Assembly: GCA_947493535.1 (NCBI GenBank)
Contig: CANLRK010000003.1
Coordinates: 62,001 to 126,000, forward strand
DNA length: 64,000 bases
Source of the DNA: an uncultured Flavobacteriaceae bacterium
GTDB lineage: Bacteria > Bacteroidota > Bacteroidia > Flavobacteriales > Flavobacteriaceae
Direction: 5' to 3'
This document shows positions 50,714 to 59,518 of this stretch, piece after piece. Position 1 is the stretch's first letter. Each line of letters opens with the position of its first letter. The notes under the pieces are model-generated. The model was not told the DNA's origin and ran no database searches. It saw nothing but the letters and a program-made list of their open reading frames with translations. Made by a program: the position numbers and the translations under genes.

Positions 50714-51694
50714 ATGAAAAGAATAATAGTTCTGTTTTTAGTTTTGGTAGCCTGCAAACAAAGTTCTGTTGTAGAAAAAAAGGTTACTTCAGGTGAAGTT
50801 TTTGGTACGTATTATAATATACAGTTTTTTGATACTAAACCAGTCGATTTTTCTAAAGAATATGATAGTTTGTTTACTGTAATAAACAAATCAATGTCAA
50901 CATATATTGCTAATTCAGATATTTCAAGAATTAATGAAGGAGACTCCACTGTTGAGATAGATGAGCATTTTAAAAAAGTCTTTATGTTGTCTAAAGATAT
51001 TTACACCTCAACTAATGGCTTTTTCGATCCTACAATAGGTGTTTTAGTTAACGCATGGGATTTTGGCCCTAAAGGAAAAGTAGTAGGACTAGATAGTGTT
51101 AAGGTTGATAGTCTTTTAAATTATGTTGGCTACGATAAAGTTTATCTTGAAAAAAATAAAGTAAAAAAAGACTTAAATACATTTATTGATTTTAATGCAA
51201 TAGCTAAAGGGTATGGGTTAGATGTGATTGCTGATTTTTTATCTGAAAAGGGCTATAAAAACTATTTAATTGATATAGGTGGAGAAGTTGTTGCAAAAGG
51301 CAAAAATGTACTGACAGAAAAGCCATGGAGGATAGGTATAGAAAAACCAAATTTTGATGGTACACAAAGTCAACAAAAAGTCATAGAGCTCACTAATGAG
51401 GCTATGGCAACGTCAGGAGTGTATAGGAAATTCAAAATTGATGAAAATGGTAAAAGATATGCTCATATTATTGACACCAAAACTGGGTATCCTAGTAAAA
51501 CAAATATTTTAAGTGTATCTGTTATTGCTCCAACTTGTGCTGAAGCTGATGCTTATGCAACCGCATTTAAAGCAATGGGGGTTAAAAAGGTAAAGCAATT
51601 ACTTTTGAAACATCCTGAGCTTAAGGTGTATTTTATTTATGAGGATAAAAATAAAAAGCTAAAAACCATGTCGTTAAATGGGTTTCCGGAATAA
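50714..51694 (+). CDS. apbE: FAD:protein FMN transferase (lipoprotein)
   Basis: The product has 326 residues. The signal MKRIIVLFLVLVACKQ with lipobox LVAC predicts a lipoprotein facing the periplasm. Family motifs are VFGTYYNIQF, STYIANSDISRIN, DPTIGVLVNAWDFGP, FNAIAKGYGLDVIADFL, YLIDIGGEVVAKG, MATSGVYRKF and YAHIIDTKTGYP, followed by ADAYATAFKAMG. It attaches FMN from FAD to threonine in target proteins; the obvious targets in this window are NqrB (Thr222) and NqrC (Thr224). It is the last gene of the helicase unit and is followed by a terminator. Confidence 0.95.
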   Translation: MKRIIVLFLVLVACKQSSVVEKKVTSGEVFGTYYNIQFFDTKPVDFSKEYDSLFTVINKSMSTYIANSDISRINEGDSTVEIDEHFKKVFMLSKDIYTSTNGFFDPTIGVLVNAWDFGPKGKVVGLDSVKVDSLLNYVGYDKVYLEKNKVKKDLNTFIDFNAIAKGYGLDVIADFLSEKGYKNYLIDIGGEVVAKGKNVLTEKPWRIGIEKPNFDGTQSQQKVIELTNEAMATSGVYRKFKIDENGKRYAHIIDTKTGYPSKTNILSVSVIAPTCAEADAYATAFKAMGVKKVKQLLLKHPELKVYFIYEDKNKKLKTMSLNGFPE

Positions 51695-51718
51695 AAGGAT
51701 ATGTTGATACTTTAAAAA

Positions 51719-51755
51719 TAAAGGGCTTAACATAAAGTTAAGCCCTTATTTATTC
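51719..51755 (+). terminator. Terminator of apbE
   Basis: AAGGGCTTAAC/GTTAAGCCCTT (51721-51731 and 51737-51747) has loop ATAAA and is followed by T-rich sequence. Confidence 0.8.
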
Positions 51756-51896
51756 TATATTTTTTGGGGATTATAGAAATGTGTTTATTTGGGGTTTTTG
51801 TTTCTTTGGGATTATAAACTTACTAATAATAACGAGATTATTTTTATTTATTGTGGTGTGTTTGTTAAAAAATGTTGTGAAAAGCGTAGAGTTGCT

Positions 51897-52664
51897 TTAA
51901 GGTTTATAACAAACTGGTATAATTTCTCCTTTAGCTAAAGCGTATTTAATAATAAGAGGGGTAGATAATTGTTTGGTGTAATCAACTTCATTAACTATAA
52001 ATCCAATTGAGCGAAGTTTATTAAAGTAATCGAGGCCATATATTCTAACATGGTCATATTGACCAAATATTTTTGCGCGCTCTTTTCTATCGGTTATAGA
52101 ATTATCCTCGAAGGTAGTTGCTCTTGATAGGTCTTGGGGAATTTGTAGAATAGCCATTCCTCCTGGTCGCAAAACTCTAAAAACTTCTTTCATAGCTTTT
52201 GTGTCATCAGGAATATGCTCTAATACATGATTGCATAAAATTACATCGTAAGAATCATCTTTAAATGGAAGATTACAAATATCGGCTTTTACATCAGCTA
52301 AAGGAGATTCTAAATCTGTTGTGGTGTACTCAATGTTTTTCATTTTCCTAAAACGCTTGTAAAATGCTTGTTCAGGAGCAAAATGAAGTACTTTGTGATG
52401 ATGAGTAAAAAAATCAGTTTCATTCTTTAAATACAACCATAGCAATCGATGACGTTCTAACGAAAGAGTGGAAGGTGATAATACATTCTCACGTTGAGAA
52501 CCATAGCCATATGGTAAAAAACTTTTAAAACTTTTACCATCTATAGGGTCTGTGAATTTTTTTCCCCGAAGTAAAAAAGCAATAACAGGCCTAATTACAT
52601 AGCTTAATCGTATGAGTATAGGCCTTGGAATAGTGTTGAGAATATACTTAAAGAGTTGCTTCAT
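51897..52664 (-). CDS. Class I SAM-dependent methyltransferase, substrate unknown
   Basis: The product has 255 residues. N-terminal ILNTIPRPILIRLSYVIRPVIAFLLRGK is a basic, hydrophobic stretch that may sit at a membrane. The methyltransferase core shows VLHFAPEQAFYKRF, EYTTTDLESPLADVKADICNLPF, YDVILCNHVLEHIPDD and FRVLRPGGMAILQIP. The C-terminal RIYGLDYFNKLRSIGFIVNEVD is typical of the Methyltransf_11 superfamily. The substrate cannot be deduced. It lies 6 bases downstream of map, with which it is probably co-transcribed. The gap to apbE is a 200-base convergent region with one terminator. Confidence 0.8.
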   Translation of the reverse strand: MKQLFKYILNTIPRPILIRLSYVIRPVIAFLLRGKKFTDPIDGKSFKSFLPYGYGSQRENVLSPSTLSLERHRLLWLYLKNETDFFTHHHKVLHFAPEQAFYKRFRKMKNIEYTTTDLESPLADVKADICNLPFKDDSYDVILCNHVLEHIPDDTKAMKEVFRVLRPGGMAILQIPQDLSRATTFEDNSITDRKERAKIFGQYDHVRIYGLDYFNKLRSIGFIVNEVDYTKQLSTPLIIKYALAKGEIIPVCYKP

Positions 52665-52670
52665 TAAGGG

Positions 52671-53477
52671 TTATTTCTTTCTAAATTCATCTTCCTCATT
52701 ACTTACAATACCTAAAGCTTCATATATATAGTCAAATGTAGATAGTAATTGTGGTTTTCCATCAACAATAGCAACGTCGTGTTCAAAATGTGCAGATGGT
52801 TTTCTGTCTTGAGTTAAAATTGTCCATCCATCACGCAATTGTTGTATTCGGTGTGTACCCATATTAATCATAGGTTCAATAGCAACAACTAACCCTTCTT
52901 TAAACTTTTTTCCTCTCCCTCTCTTACCGTAATTAGGCATTTGTGGATCTTCATGCATTTTTTTTCCAAGACCATGTCCAACTAATTCACGTACAACACC
53001 ATAACCATGGTCTTCACAATATTTTTGAATAGCATAACCAACATCACCTACGCGATTATTAGCTTTAAATTCTCTTATACCTACGTATAAACTTTCTTTG
53101 GTAACCTGCAGAAGTTTTTTTGTTTCAGGAGCTACTTCTCCAACTTCAAAAGTGTAGGCGTGATCACCATAAAATCCGTTTAGAATTGCACCACAATCTA
53201 CTGATAAGATATCTCCATTTTCAAGAGGGGTACTATTTGGTATACCATGTACAACCTGAGCATTAGGTGATATGCATAAGGTGTTAGGGAAGTCATATAA
53301 ACCTAAAAAGCCTGGTGTAGCACCCAAGTCTCTGATATGTTCTTCTGCTATTTTATCGAGTTGTAGTGTGGTAATTCCGGGTTTTATTTCAGCAGCAAGC
53401 ACTCCTAAAGTTTTTGATACTACTAAAGCGCTTTCACGCATTAACTCTATTTCTTCTCTTGATTTTAATTTAATCAT
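52671..53477 (-). CDS. map: Type I methionine aminopeptidase
   Basis: This 268-residue pita-bread-fold enzyme removes the initiator methionine from new proteins. Motifs are IKLKSREEIELMRESALVVSKTL, LSVDCGAILNGFYGDHAYTFEVG (metal Asp ligands), YGVVRELVGHGLGKKMHEDPQMPNYG (His ligand), VVAIEPMINMG (Glu) and FEHDVAIV (Glu). The start codon overlaps the end of the upstream HAD gene by 8 bases, so translational coupling is likely. Confidence 0.96.
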   Translation of the reverse strand: MIKLKSREEIELMRESALVVSKTLGVLAAEIKPGITTLQLDKIAEEHIRDLGATPGFLGLYDFPNTLCISPNAQVVHGIPNSTPLENGDILSVDCGAILNGFYGDHAYTFEVGEVAPETKKLLQVTKESLYVGIREFKANNRVGDVGYAIQKYCEDHGYGVVRELVGHGLGKKMHEDPQMPNYGKRGRGKKFKEGLVVAIEPMINMGTHRIQQLRDGWTILTQDRKPSAHFEHDVAIVDGKPQLLSTFDYIYEALGIVSNEEDEFRKK

Positions 53478-53883
53478 TTGTGAATTTTAAAAATGAAAAC
53501 AACCCTTTTCTTTTACCTCTAAGGTTAGGCGCTTCTTCTTTTGTTAGTGTTTGATATACTTTTCCCCAACCAATAAAACCACCAATGTTTCTGTCGTCAA
53601 TAAACAGGTCGGCAGCTATTTTTCTGCTTTCTTTACCATTATATTCTTCATTAGGGAAACTGCTATTTACAGCATAAAACTCAATGCCGTTTTCTTTACA
53701 AAAAGTAACAGCTTCCTTTAGTTTACTACCATGTCTGTAGGTCCAAAGTATTAGCCGATGTCCATCATTTTGTAATCGTTTTAAAGTTTCGAAAGCAAAC
53801 AGTTGAGGTTTACCAATTTGAGGATAAGCATCGGATACGATTGTTCCGTCAAAATCTACCGCTATGATAAGTTTGTTTGTCAT
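53470..53883 (-). CDS. HAD-superfamily hydrolase, BT0820-like
   Basis: The product has 137 residues. It has the HAD nucleophile motif AVDFDGTIVSD near the N-terminus (DxDGT), RLILWTYRHG (motif II region) and AADLFIDDRNIGGF (motif IV Asp pair). This compact no-cap HAD resembles Bacteroidota BT0820-type phosphatases of uncertain substrate. It heads a unit with map and the methyltransferase, its end overlapping map by 8 bases. A TATTTTTG element (53916-53923, minus) lies 33 bases upstream, at the 3' end of gpmI. Confidence 0.8.
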   Translation of the reverse strand: MTNKLIIAVDFDGTIVSDAYPQIGKPQLFAFETLKRLQNDGHRLILWTYRHGSKLKEAVTFCKENGIEFYAVNSSFPNEEYNGKESRKIAADLFIDDRNIGGFIGWGKVYQTLTKEEAPNLRGKRKGLFSFLKFTND

Positions 53884-53925
53884 GAATTGAATATGATGAT
53901 TTTTGTATGAATGTACAAAAATAGT

Positions 53926-55440
53926 TTAAATCAATGGTTTTTGTGTCATAGAAGCTGGTTGCTTAATGCCAATAAGTTTTAAAATAGTTGGAGCCACATC
54001 ACCGAGAATACCATCGCTTACGTTTTTCACATCTTTATCAACTACAATAATAGGTACTGGATTGGTAGTGTGAGCTGTATTAGGAGTACCGTCTTCATTA
54101 ATCATTTTCTCGCAGTTTCCGTGGTCAGCAATTATTATGGTTGTATAATTATTAGTTAGTGCAGCTTCAACAATTTTTTTTGTGCAAACATCGGTAGCTT
54201 CACAAGATGTAATTGCCGCTTTCATGCTCCCGGTATGTCCTACCATATCAGGATTAGCAAAGTTTAAACAGATAAAATCAGCATCTTTTTTTTCTATTTC
54301 AGGTATAATTGCTTCGGTAATTTTATGCGAACTCATTTCAGGTTGCATATCGTAAGTAGCTACTTTTGGTGAAGGACATAAAATTCTTTTCTCATTTTGA
54401 AAAGGTTCTTCTTGACCACCATTGAAAAAGAAAGTGACGTGTGGATATTTTTCTGTTTCTGCAATACGTATTTGGTGTTTACCGTTAAGGGCTAATATTT
54501 CTCCAAGTGTTTCGGTTAAATTTTCCTTGTCAAAAACAATGTTTATTCCTTTAAAGGAATCGTCGTAGTTTGTCATGGTTGTGTAATGCAAATTCAATTT
54601 TTGCATTTTATATTCAGGAAAATCTTGTTGTGTTAAAGCCTGTGTAAGTTGTCGGCCTCGATCTGTTCTAAAGTTAAAGAAAATAACAACATCGTCATTT
54701 TTAATTGTTGCAACTGGTTGGTTATTTTGATGTATGACTATTGGTGTTATAAACTCATCGGTAATATTGTTATCGTAATGTTGTTCGATACTTTTGATGA
54801 TGTTTTCTGTAGGCTCACCTATACCATTTACTATAAGGTTATAAGCTTTTGCAACACGTTCCCAACGATTATCCCTGTCCATAGCATAATAGCGGCCAAT
54901 AACACTAGCGAGTTTTGTTGGGGTGTTTTGTATATATTTTTCTAGATTAGCAATATGGTTAACACCAGATTTTGGGTCAACATCTCTACCATCTGTGAAA
55001 GCATGGATAAATGAGTTTTGTACTCCATAAGATTTGGCAGCGTCAATTACCCCTTTTAAGTGATTGCTATGAGAATGTACTCCGCCATCGGAAACTAAAC
55101 CTAAAAAATGAACGTTTTTATTGTTGTGTTTTGCGTACTCAAAAGCTTTGATAAGAGCAGCTTCATTTTTTAAAGTGTCATTTTCAATAGCTAAGTTTAT
55201 TTTTACTAAATCTTGATATACAATTCGTCCAGCGCCAAGATTCATATGGCCAACTTCACTATTTCCCATTTGTCCTTTTGGTAACCCAACATTCATTCCG
55301 TGTGTTAAAAGAGTGGCGTTTGGATAATTTTTATATAAACTATCAATAAATGGGGTGTTAGCATGGTAAATAGCTGAAGCGTTTTTATCTTCAGGAATTC
55401 CCCAGCCGTCTAAAATTAAAAGAATTGTTTTTTTGTTCAT
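53926..55440 (-). CDS. gpmI: 2,3-bisphosphoglycerate-independent phosphoglycerate mutase
   Basis: This 504-residue Mn-dependent alkaline-phosphatase-superfamily enzyme interconverts 3- and 2-phosphoglycerate in glycolysis. Motifs are ILLILDGWGIPEDKNASAI, LPKGQMGNSEVGHMNLGAG (catalytic Ser), SHSNHLKG, FTDGRDVDPKSG, GRYYAMDRDNRWERV, FNFRTDRGRQLTQAL, ICLNFANPDMVGHTG and IIADHGNCEKM. Length and motif order are normal. A TATCTTTG -7 element lies about 20 bases upstream. Confidence 0.97.
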   Translation of the reverse strand: MNKKTILLILDGWGIPEDKNASAIYHANTPFIDSLYKNYPNATLLTHGMNVGLPKGQMGNSEVGHMNLGAGRIVYQDLVKINLAIENDTLKNEAALIKAFEYAKHNNKNVHFLGLVSDGGVHSHSNHLKGVIDAAKSYGVQNSFIHAFTDGRDVDPKSGVNHIANLEKYIQNTPTKLASVIGRYYAMDRDNRWERVAKAYNLIVNGIGEPTENIIKSIEQHYDNNITDEFITPIVIHQNNQPVATIKNDDVVIFFNFRTDRGRQLTQALTQQDFPEYKMQKLNLHYTTMTNYDDSFKGINIVFDKENLTETLGEILALNGKHQIRIAETEKYPHVTFFFNGGQEEPFQNEKRILCPSPKVATYDMQPEMSSHKITEAIIPEIEKKDADFICLNFANPDMVGHTGSMKAAITSCEATDVCTKKIVEAALTNNYTTIIIADHGNCEKMINEDGTPNTAHTTNPVPIIVVDKDVKNVSDGILGDVAPTILKLIGIKQPASMTQKPLI

Positions 55441-55459
55441 CGATAAATTGTAATGTTAG

Positions 55460-55467
55460 CAAAGATA
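55460..55467 (-). promoter_or_regulatory. Putative -7 element of gpmI
   Basis: Minus-strand TATCTTTG matches TAnnTTTG, 19 bases before the gpmI ATG. No clear -33 TTG. Confidence 0.45.
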
Positions 55468-55663
55468 CAATAAAAGCATTTTAATTTAGTGATGTAAAGT
55501 GTATGTATCTTGAATGTTACATTTTAAAGTGTTTTTGTGTTTTTTTTAACTAAAAACGTCATCTTACGTTAAACTTTTGTTACATGTTGTTAATCATTGT
55601 TGAAGTTGATGATTAGTTTATAAATTGTACTCAATTAATCATTAATCAAAAAAAATAACAATC

Positions 55664-56077
55664 ATGAAAAAGAATTTTTTATTAGCTGCATTAGTGTGTG
55701 GTTTTTTAACTAATGCTAACACAAAAGTAACACAAGAAACAGCAAGAGCCAATGTGATAACAACAACTGTTATTGAAAAAACAGAAGCGAGTCCATTATG
55801 TCAATCTATAGCTAAAAACGACCTTAAAATGGTTAAAAAGCTTATTGCTATGGGGGCTGATGTTAATAAGTTTTCTGGAGGGAAATCACCTTTAATGTAT
55901 GCGGCCAGGTATAACCGAGTAGAGATAATGAAGGTGTTAATAGATAATGGGGCAAGGGTAAATGCTAAAGATAATAGAGGTAATAATGCTTTAAAACATG
56001 CAAAAAACTCTGGGGCAACAGATGCTGTTAGTTTTTTAGAAGAATTGCGAAAAAATAAAAAGAGAAAGAAAAAATAA
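55664..56077 (+). CDS. Secreted ankyrin-repeat protein
   Basis: The product has 137 residues. MKKNFLLAALVCGFLTNANT is a signal peptide. Two to three ankyrin repeats follow (LCQSIAKNDLKMVKKLIAMGADVNKFSGG, SPLMYAARYNRVEIMKVLIDNGARVNAKDNRG, NNALKHAKNSGATDAVSFL). A strongly basic tail, LRKNKKRKKK, ends the protein. Ankyrin repeats mediate protein contacts; this is probably a periplasmic adaptor, and the partner is unknown. It has its own terminator and is not in an operon. The 223-base leader region (55441-55663) is AT-rich and shows no confident promoter. Confidence 0.85.
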   Translation: MKKNFLLAALVCGFLTNANTKVTQETARANVITTTVIEKTEASPLCQSIAKNDLKMVKKLIAMGADVNKFSGGKSPLMYAARYNRVEIMKVLIDNGARVNAKDNRGNNALKHAKNSGATDAVSFLEELRKNKKRKKK

Positions 56078-56100
56078 ACTATAAATAATAGTAAAATTTC

Positions 56101-56131
56101 AAAAGCAACTTGAATTTCAAGTTGCTTTTTT
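56101..56131 (+). terminator. Terminator of the ankyrin gene
   Basis: AAAAGCAACTTGAA/TTCAAGTTGCTTTT is an almost uninterrupted palindrome followed by T-rich sequence. The remaining gap to 56317 contains a consensus promoter for the next gene and otherwise nothing I recognise. Confidence 0.82.
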
Positions 56132-56244
56132 CTTTTGTGTCCTCTCTACAGATTAATAAATAATGATTATTTAACAAAAAAAGAGTAGTTATCTTTAATT
56201 AAATGCTTTTTTACAACTAAAAATATAGGTTTTACATAAAAAAA

Positions 56245-56275
56245 TTTTGATAACATTAATAAATTGATATATTTG
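56245..56275 (+). promoter_or_regulatory. Promoter of the L,D-transpeptidase gene
   Basis: TTTTG (56245-56249), 18-base spacer and TATATTTG (56268-56275) match the Bacteroidota consensus. The -7 ends 42 bases before the ATG. Confidence 0.65.
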
Positions 56276-56317
56276 ACGTTGTTGAAATAAAACAAACCCA
56301 AACCACCAAATTGACCT

Positions 56318-57022
56318 ATGAAATTTCGCTTTTTACCCCTACTACTTATTTATGTTCTTACTTCTTCATTTACATTAAACACAGCAGTTACCGAGCCATT
56401 AGAAGATAAAATTGTTTCTTCTGAAGAAGCAGATATTGAAACTCTTTATCAAATATTTGTTGAAAAAAACACAAATATGCCTCAATTGGAAAGTTTTTCA
56501 AACGCTATTAAAGGATATAAAAAATTAAAAGCTCAAGGAAAAATAGAAAATGAAACGTTAACAATTATTGATTTTAGCTTATCTTCAAATGCCAAGAGAC
56601 TTTGGGTATTGGATATGGTAAACAATAATGTACTTTTTAATACAGTTGTAGCTCACGGAAGAAATACAGGTGTTGAGTTTGCTACTCGTTTTTCAAACAA
56701 AAATAATTCTAATCAAAGTTCTTTAGGGTTTTACATTACCGATAATACGTATTACGGTAAAAATGGTTTGTCAATGTTTTTAGATGGACAAGAAAAAGGA
56801 ATTAATGATAATGCTAGAAAAAGATATGTAGTATTTCATGGTGCTAAATATGCAAATCCTGATTTTGTTAAACGCAATGGGAGATTAGGTCGTAGTTTAG
56901 GTTGTCCGGCCGTACCTACAGCAGTAAACAAAGCAATCATCAATACAATCAAGAATAAATCATGTTTATTTATTTATCACCCTAATCAGGAGTATTTAAA
57001 TAAATCAAATTTATTGAGTTAA
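56318..57022 (+). CDS. Murein L,D-transpeptidase-like secreted protein (YkuD_2 type)
   Basis: The product has 234 residues. A signal peptide (MKFRFLPLLLIYVLTSSFTL) and a helical linker precede the catalytic domain from about residue 80. The diagnostic segment is RYVVFHGAKYANPDFV with H174 and GRLGRSLGCPAVP with C196, the His and Cys pair of the YkuD fold as in the murein L,D-transpeptidase catalytic-domain family. It likely acts on peptidoglycan in the periplasm. Its 3' end overlaps the convergent L,D-transpeptidase gene by 12 bases. Whether it makes 3-3 crosslinks or attaches proteins cannot be told. Confidence 0.82.
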   Translation: MKFRFLPLLLIYVLTSSFTLNTAVTEPLEDKIVSSEEADIETLYQIFVEKNTNMPQLESFSNAIKGYKKLKAQGKIENETLTIIDFSLSSNAKRLWVLDMVNNNVLFNTVVAHGRNTGVEFATRFSNKNNSNQSSLGFYITDNTYYGKNGLSMFLDGQEKGINDNARKRYVVFHGAKYANPDFVKRNGRLGRSLGCPAVPTAVNKAIINTIKNKSCLFIYHPNQEYLNKSNLLS

Positions 57023-58636
57023 TTTTTTCCCTAGTTCTGAATCATAATTATAAACGTCATTTAGAAATACTGGTTTTGTGTTCTTGTCAAATAACACTGT
57101 CCAGTATAAAAAATGAACGTTTATTTTTTTTGTAGCTAATACACGTTTGGCTTGTTTTTTATCGATAGTACTCATTATTTTTGCTTCTGGCCAATCAATT
57201 ATATTTGCTGCTAGTTGTGTGACATTTTGCACACGAACACATCCAGAACTTTTTGCGCGATAGTTTTTTTCAAAAAGAGATTTACTAGGGGTATCATGTA
57301 GGTAAACCGAAAAATTATTAGGAAAAATAATTTTAAGGCTTCCTAGGGCGTTATTGTTCCCTGCTGCCTGTATATAACGGTAGGAGTAAGGTTCACGAGA
57401 TTTCCAATTGATAGAATCTAAAATCAATTTTTTACCTTGTTTATTATAAACAGAGATGTTTTTTTTTCTCAAGTATTCAATGTTTTTACTTGCAGAAGGT
57501 ATAATATCTTCTTTTTTTATAGTAGGAGGAATGTACCATAAGGGGTTAAAGTCAATGTGTTTAACTACAGAACTAAAAACAGGTGTTTTACGAGCAGTTT
57601 TTCCAACGATAACATTATGAGTTATGCTGTCTTTTTTACTGTAATAAGTTAGTTGATATTGAGGAATATTAACAACAATAGAAGTTTCGCCATAATTTCT
57701 AGGAAACCATCGCCAACGTTCTAGGTTTGCTAAAATGCTATGATAATTGTCAAGATGGGTTCTGTTTAAGGCGTTAACGGTACCTTCACCAATAATAGCA
57801 TCAACTTGTAATTGTTTTTCTTGTTGAAAAAGTTTTATTCTTGTTTGAAGTGTAGAGTCTAGTTGTGTTGAGCCTGTAACTAAGGAATCTTCTAAGTAGC
57901 CTAACTCGTTTAATCGTTTTCGTATAGTTACTATGCGCTGGTTAGTTTGGTTTGGTCTAATTTTATTTCCTTGTTGTACAATTGTTCTTGCTGAATCTGT
58001 ATTAATTAAATTTTTTGCACGAGCAAGTTCAGCTTTTAATTGCTGATATATTTTTTGGTTAGGCTTGTAGTTTTCTAATATCGATATGAGGTTGTTGTTT
58101 TGTATAGATTCGTTTAGTAGTTGGTTGTAAGAATAACTATTCTTAGTTATTTTCCAATCCTTATAAAGTTTATTCGGATTGAGTTTGCCATTTGCTAAAT
58201 GATATGCATAGCTTAAATAAATGTCTGTAAAAAATAAATCTAAAACGGCATTATTTAATGATGAATTTTTACCTGAATGAATAATAGCTTCTAATTGCTT
58301 TAAATTATAATCACTAGGTATTAATCCTTCTTTATCGGCATCTTTTACGGCAAGGTATAGGGCATTTCTATTTTTAAGGCTCCCCCAAGCGGGTTTATTA
58401 TTTCTTAAGTGATAAAAAGCGATAACAGAATCTTTATGCTTTAGTTTTATTTCAGCAGAATCAACGTTAATTTTATGCAACTCATATGCTAACAATTTAG
58501 GAGAAACAACAATATTAGGTTGTTTTTCTATATCGTTTTTAGTAGTAATCTTTTCTGCTGTGTCTGACTTTTTCGTACAAGAAATAAAGATTAAAACTCC
58601 TAAAGTAGCATAGATGTAACGTAAAAATTTATTCAA
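57011..58636 (-). CDS. L,D-transpeptidase lipoprotein (YcbB-like)
   Basis: The product has 541 residues. The N-terminus MNKFLRYIYATLGVLIFISCTKKS has lipobox FISC. An N-terminal scaffold domain (PKLLAYELHKINVDSAEIKLKH...), a peptidoglycan-binding domain 1 (IRKRLNELGYLEDSLVTGSTQLDSTLQTRIKLFQQEKQ, about 235-280) and a YkuD catalytic domain with HDTPSKSLFEKN and SSGCVRV (C466) follow. It is expected to form 3-3 crosslinks in peptidoglycan, anchored in the periplasm. Domain order matches YcbB (LdtD). It is convergent with the smaller L,D-transpeptidase, and followed upstream on its own strand by the M48 peptidase gene after 6 bases. Confidence 0.88.
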   Translation of the reverse strand: MNKFLRYIYATLGVLIFISCTKKSDTAEKITTKNDIEKQPNIVVSPKLLAYELHKINVDSAEIKLKHKDSVIAFYHLRNNKPAWGSLKNRNALYLAVKDADKEGLIPSDYNLKQLEAIIHSGKNSSLNNAVLDLFFTDIYLSYAYHLANGKLNPNKLYKDWKITKNSYSYNQLLNESIQNNNLISILENYKPNQKIYQQLKAELARAKNLINTDSARTIVQQGNKIRPNQTNQRIVTIRKRLNELGYLEDSLVTGSTQLDSTLQTRIKLFQQEKQLQVDAIIGEGTVNALNRTHLDNYHSILANLERWRWFPRNYGETSIVVNIPQYQLTYYSKKDSITHNVIVGKTARKTPVFSSVVKHIDFNPLWYIPPTIKKEDIIPSASKNIEYLRKKNISVYNKQGKKLILDSINWKSREPYSYRYIQAAGNNNALGSLKIIFPNNFSVYLHDTPSKSLFEKNYRAKSSGCVRVQNVTQLAANIIDWPEAKIMSTIDKKQAKRVLATKKINVHFLYWTVLFDKNTKPVFLNDVYNYDSELGKKLTQ

Positions 58637-58642
58637 ATTTAT

Positions 58643-59407
58643 TTAACGATTATATTTTTCAATAGCCTCTCTAATTTTTTCAATTCTGTTTTCTGGATCT
58701 GGATGAGTACTTTGAAACTCGGGAACTCTGTTAGGTCCTGCGGCATCTTTTAAAATCTTCATTACTCCAATCATTTCTTCAGGATTATACCCAGCGTTAA
58801 TCATAAATTGTACTCCAAGTTCATCACTTTCTAGTTCATCATCTCTACCATTGGCTAAAAGAGTAGTTTGGCCAATTCCATTAACTACACCACCCATATC
58901 TGCACCAACAGAGGCTCCAGTAGAAACTGTTTTCCAAAATTCAGATTCCGCTATGCGTTCCGCTGAGTGCTTTCCTAACACATGTCCAATTTCATGTCCC
59001 AAAACACCAGCTAATTGATCTTCGTTTTGTAGTTTGTCAAGTAGCGCAAATGTGATAAAACATTGCCCTCCTGGTAAAGCAAACGCATTAATTGTTTCAT
59101 TATCGGCTAATAAATGAAATTCATATTGGTAAGGGGTTTGACTAGCTATACTTGAGCTAACAAGTTTTTCTCCTACCATATCCACATAGGCTTGAAGACG
59201 TTCATCAGGATACAAACCACCGTGTTGTTGTGCCATTTGATTTCTACTGTCTAAACCAATTCTAATTTCTTGTTCTGGACTCATAGTAATCGTTTGTTTA
59301 CGTCCAGTATACGGATTTACTTCTTGTCTGCTGCACTTTTGTAGGTAAGCAAAAGCGACAATAGCGATACCAATTAATAACCTTATTTTAAATTTATTTC
59401 CTCTCAT
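58643..59407 (-). CDS. M48-family metalloprotease (BepA/LoiP-like)
   Basis: The product has 254 residues. The N-terminus MRGNKFKIRLLIGIAIVAFAYLQKCSRQ is hydrophobic with C25, a possible but non-canonical lipobox (LQKC). The zinc motif GHEIGHVLGKH has H138, E139 and H142; ELESDELGVQFM holds the third ligand. FALPGGQCFITFALLDKLQNEDQLAGVL is the usual M48 block. It is probably a periplasmic quality-control peptidase for envelope proteins. It lies 6 bases upstream of the L,D-transpeptidase lipoprotein gene, so the two may be co-expressed in envelope maintenance. Confidence 0.88.
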   Translation of the reverse strand: MRGNKFKIRLLIGIAIVAFAYLQKCSRQEVNPYTGRKQTITMSPEQEIRIGLDSRNQMAQQHGGLYPDERLQAYVDMVGEKLVSSSIASQTPYQYEFHLLADNETINAFALPGGQCFITFALLDKLQNEDQLAGVLGHEIGHVLGKHSAERIAESEFWKTVSTGASVGADMGGVVNGIGQTTLLANGRDDELESDELGVQFMINAGYNPEEMIGVMKILKDAAGPNRVPEFQSTHPDPENRIEKIREAIEKYNR

Positions 59408-59518
59408 TTTTTTAATCTATTCTATACAAGATACAAAAATCTTTGTTTCTATGGAATAGATGTGATGTTTAATAATAAATAAGTTATTTAAGAAGAAACA
59501 ATAAAAACTACTTCTGCT

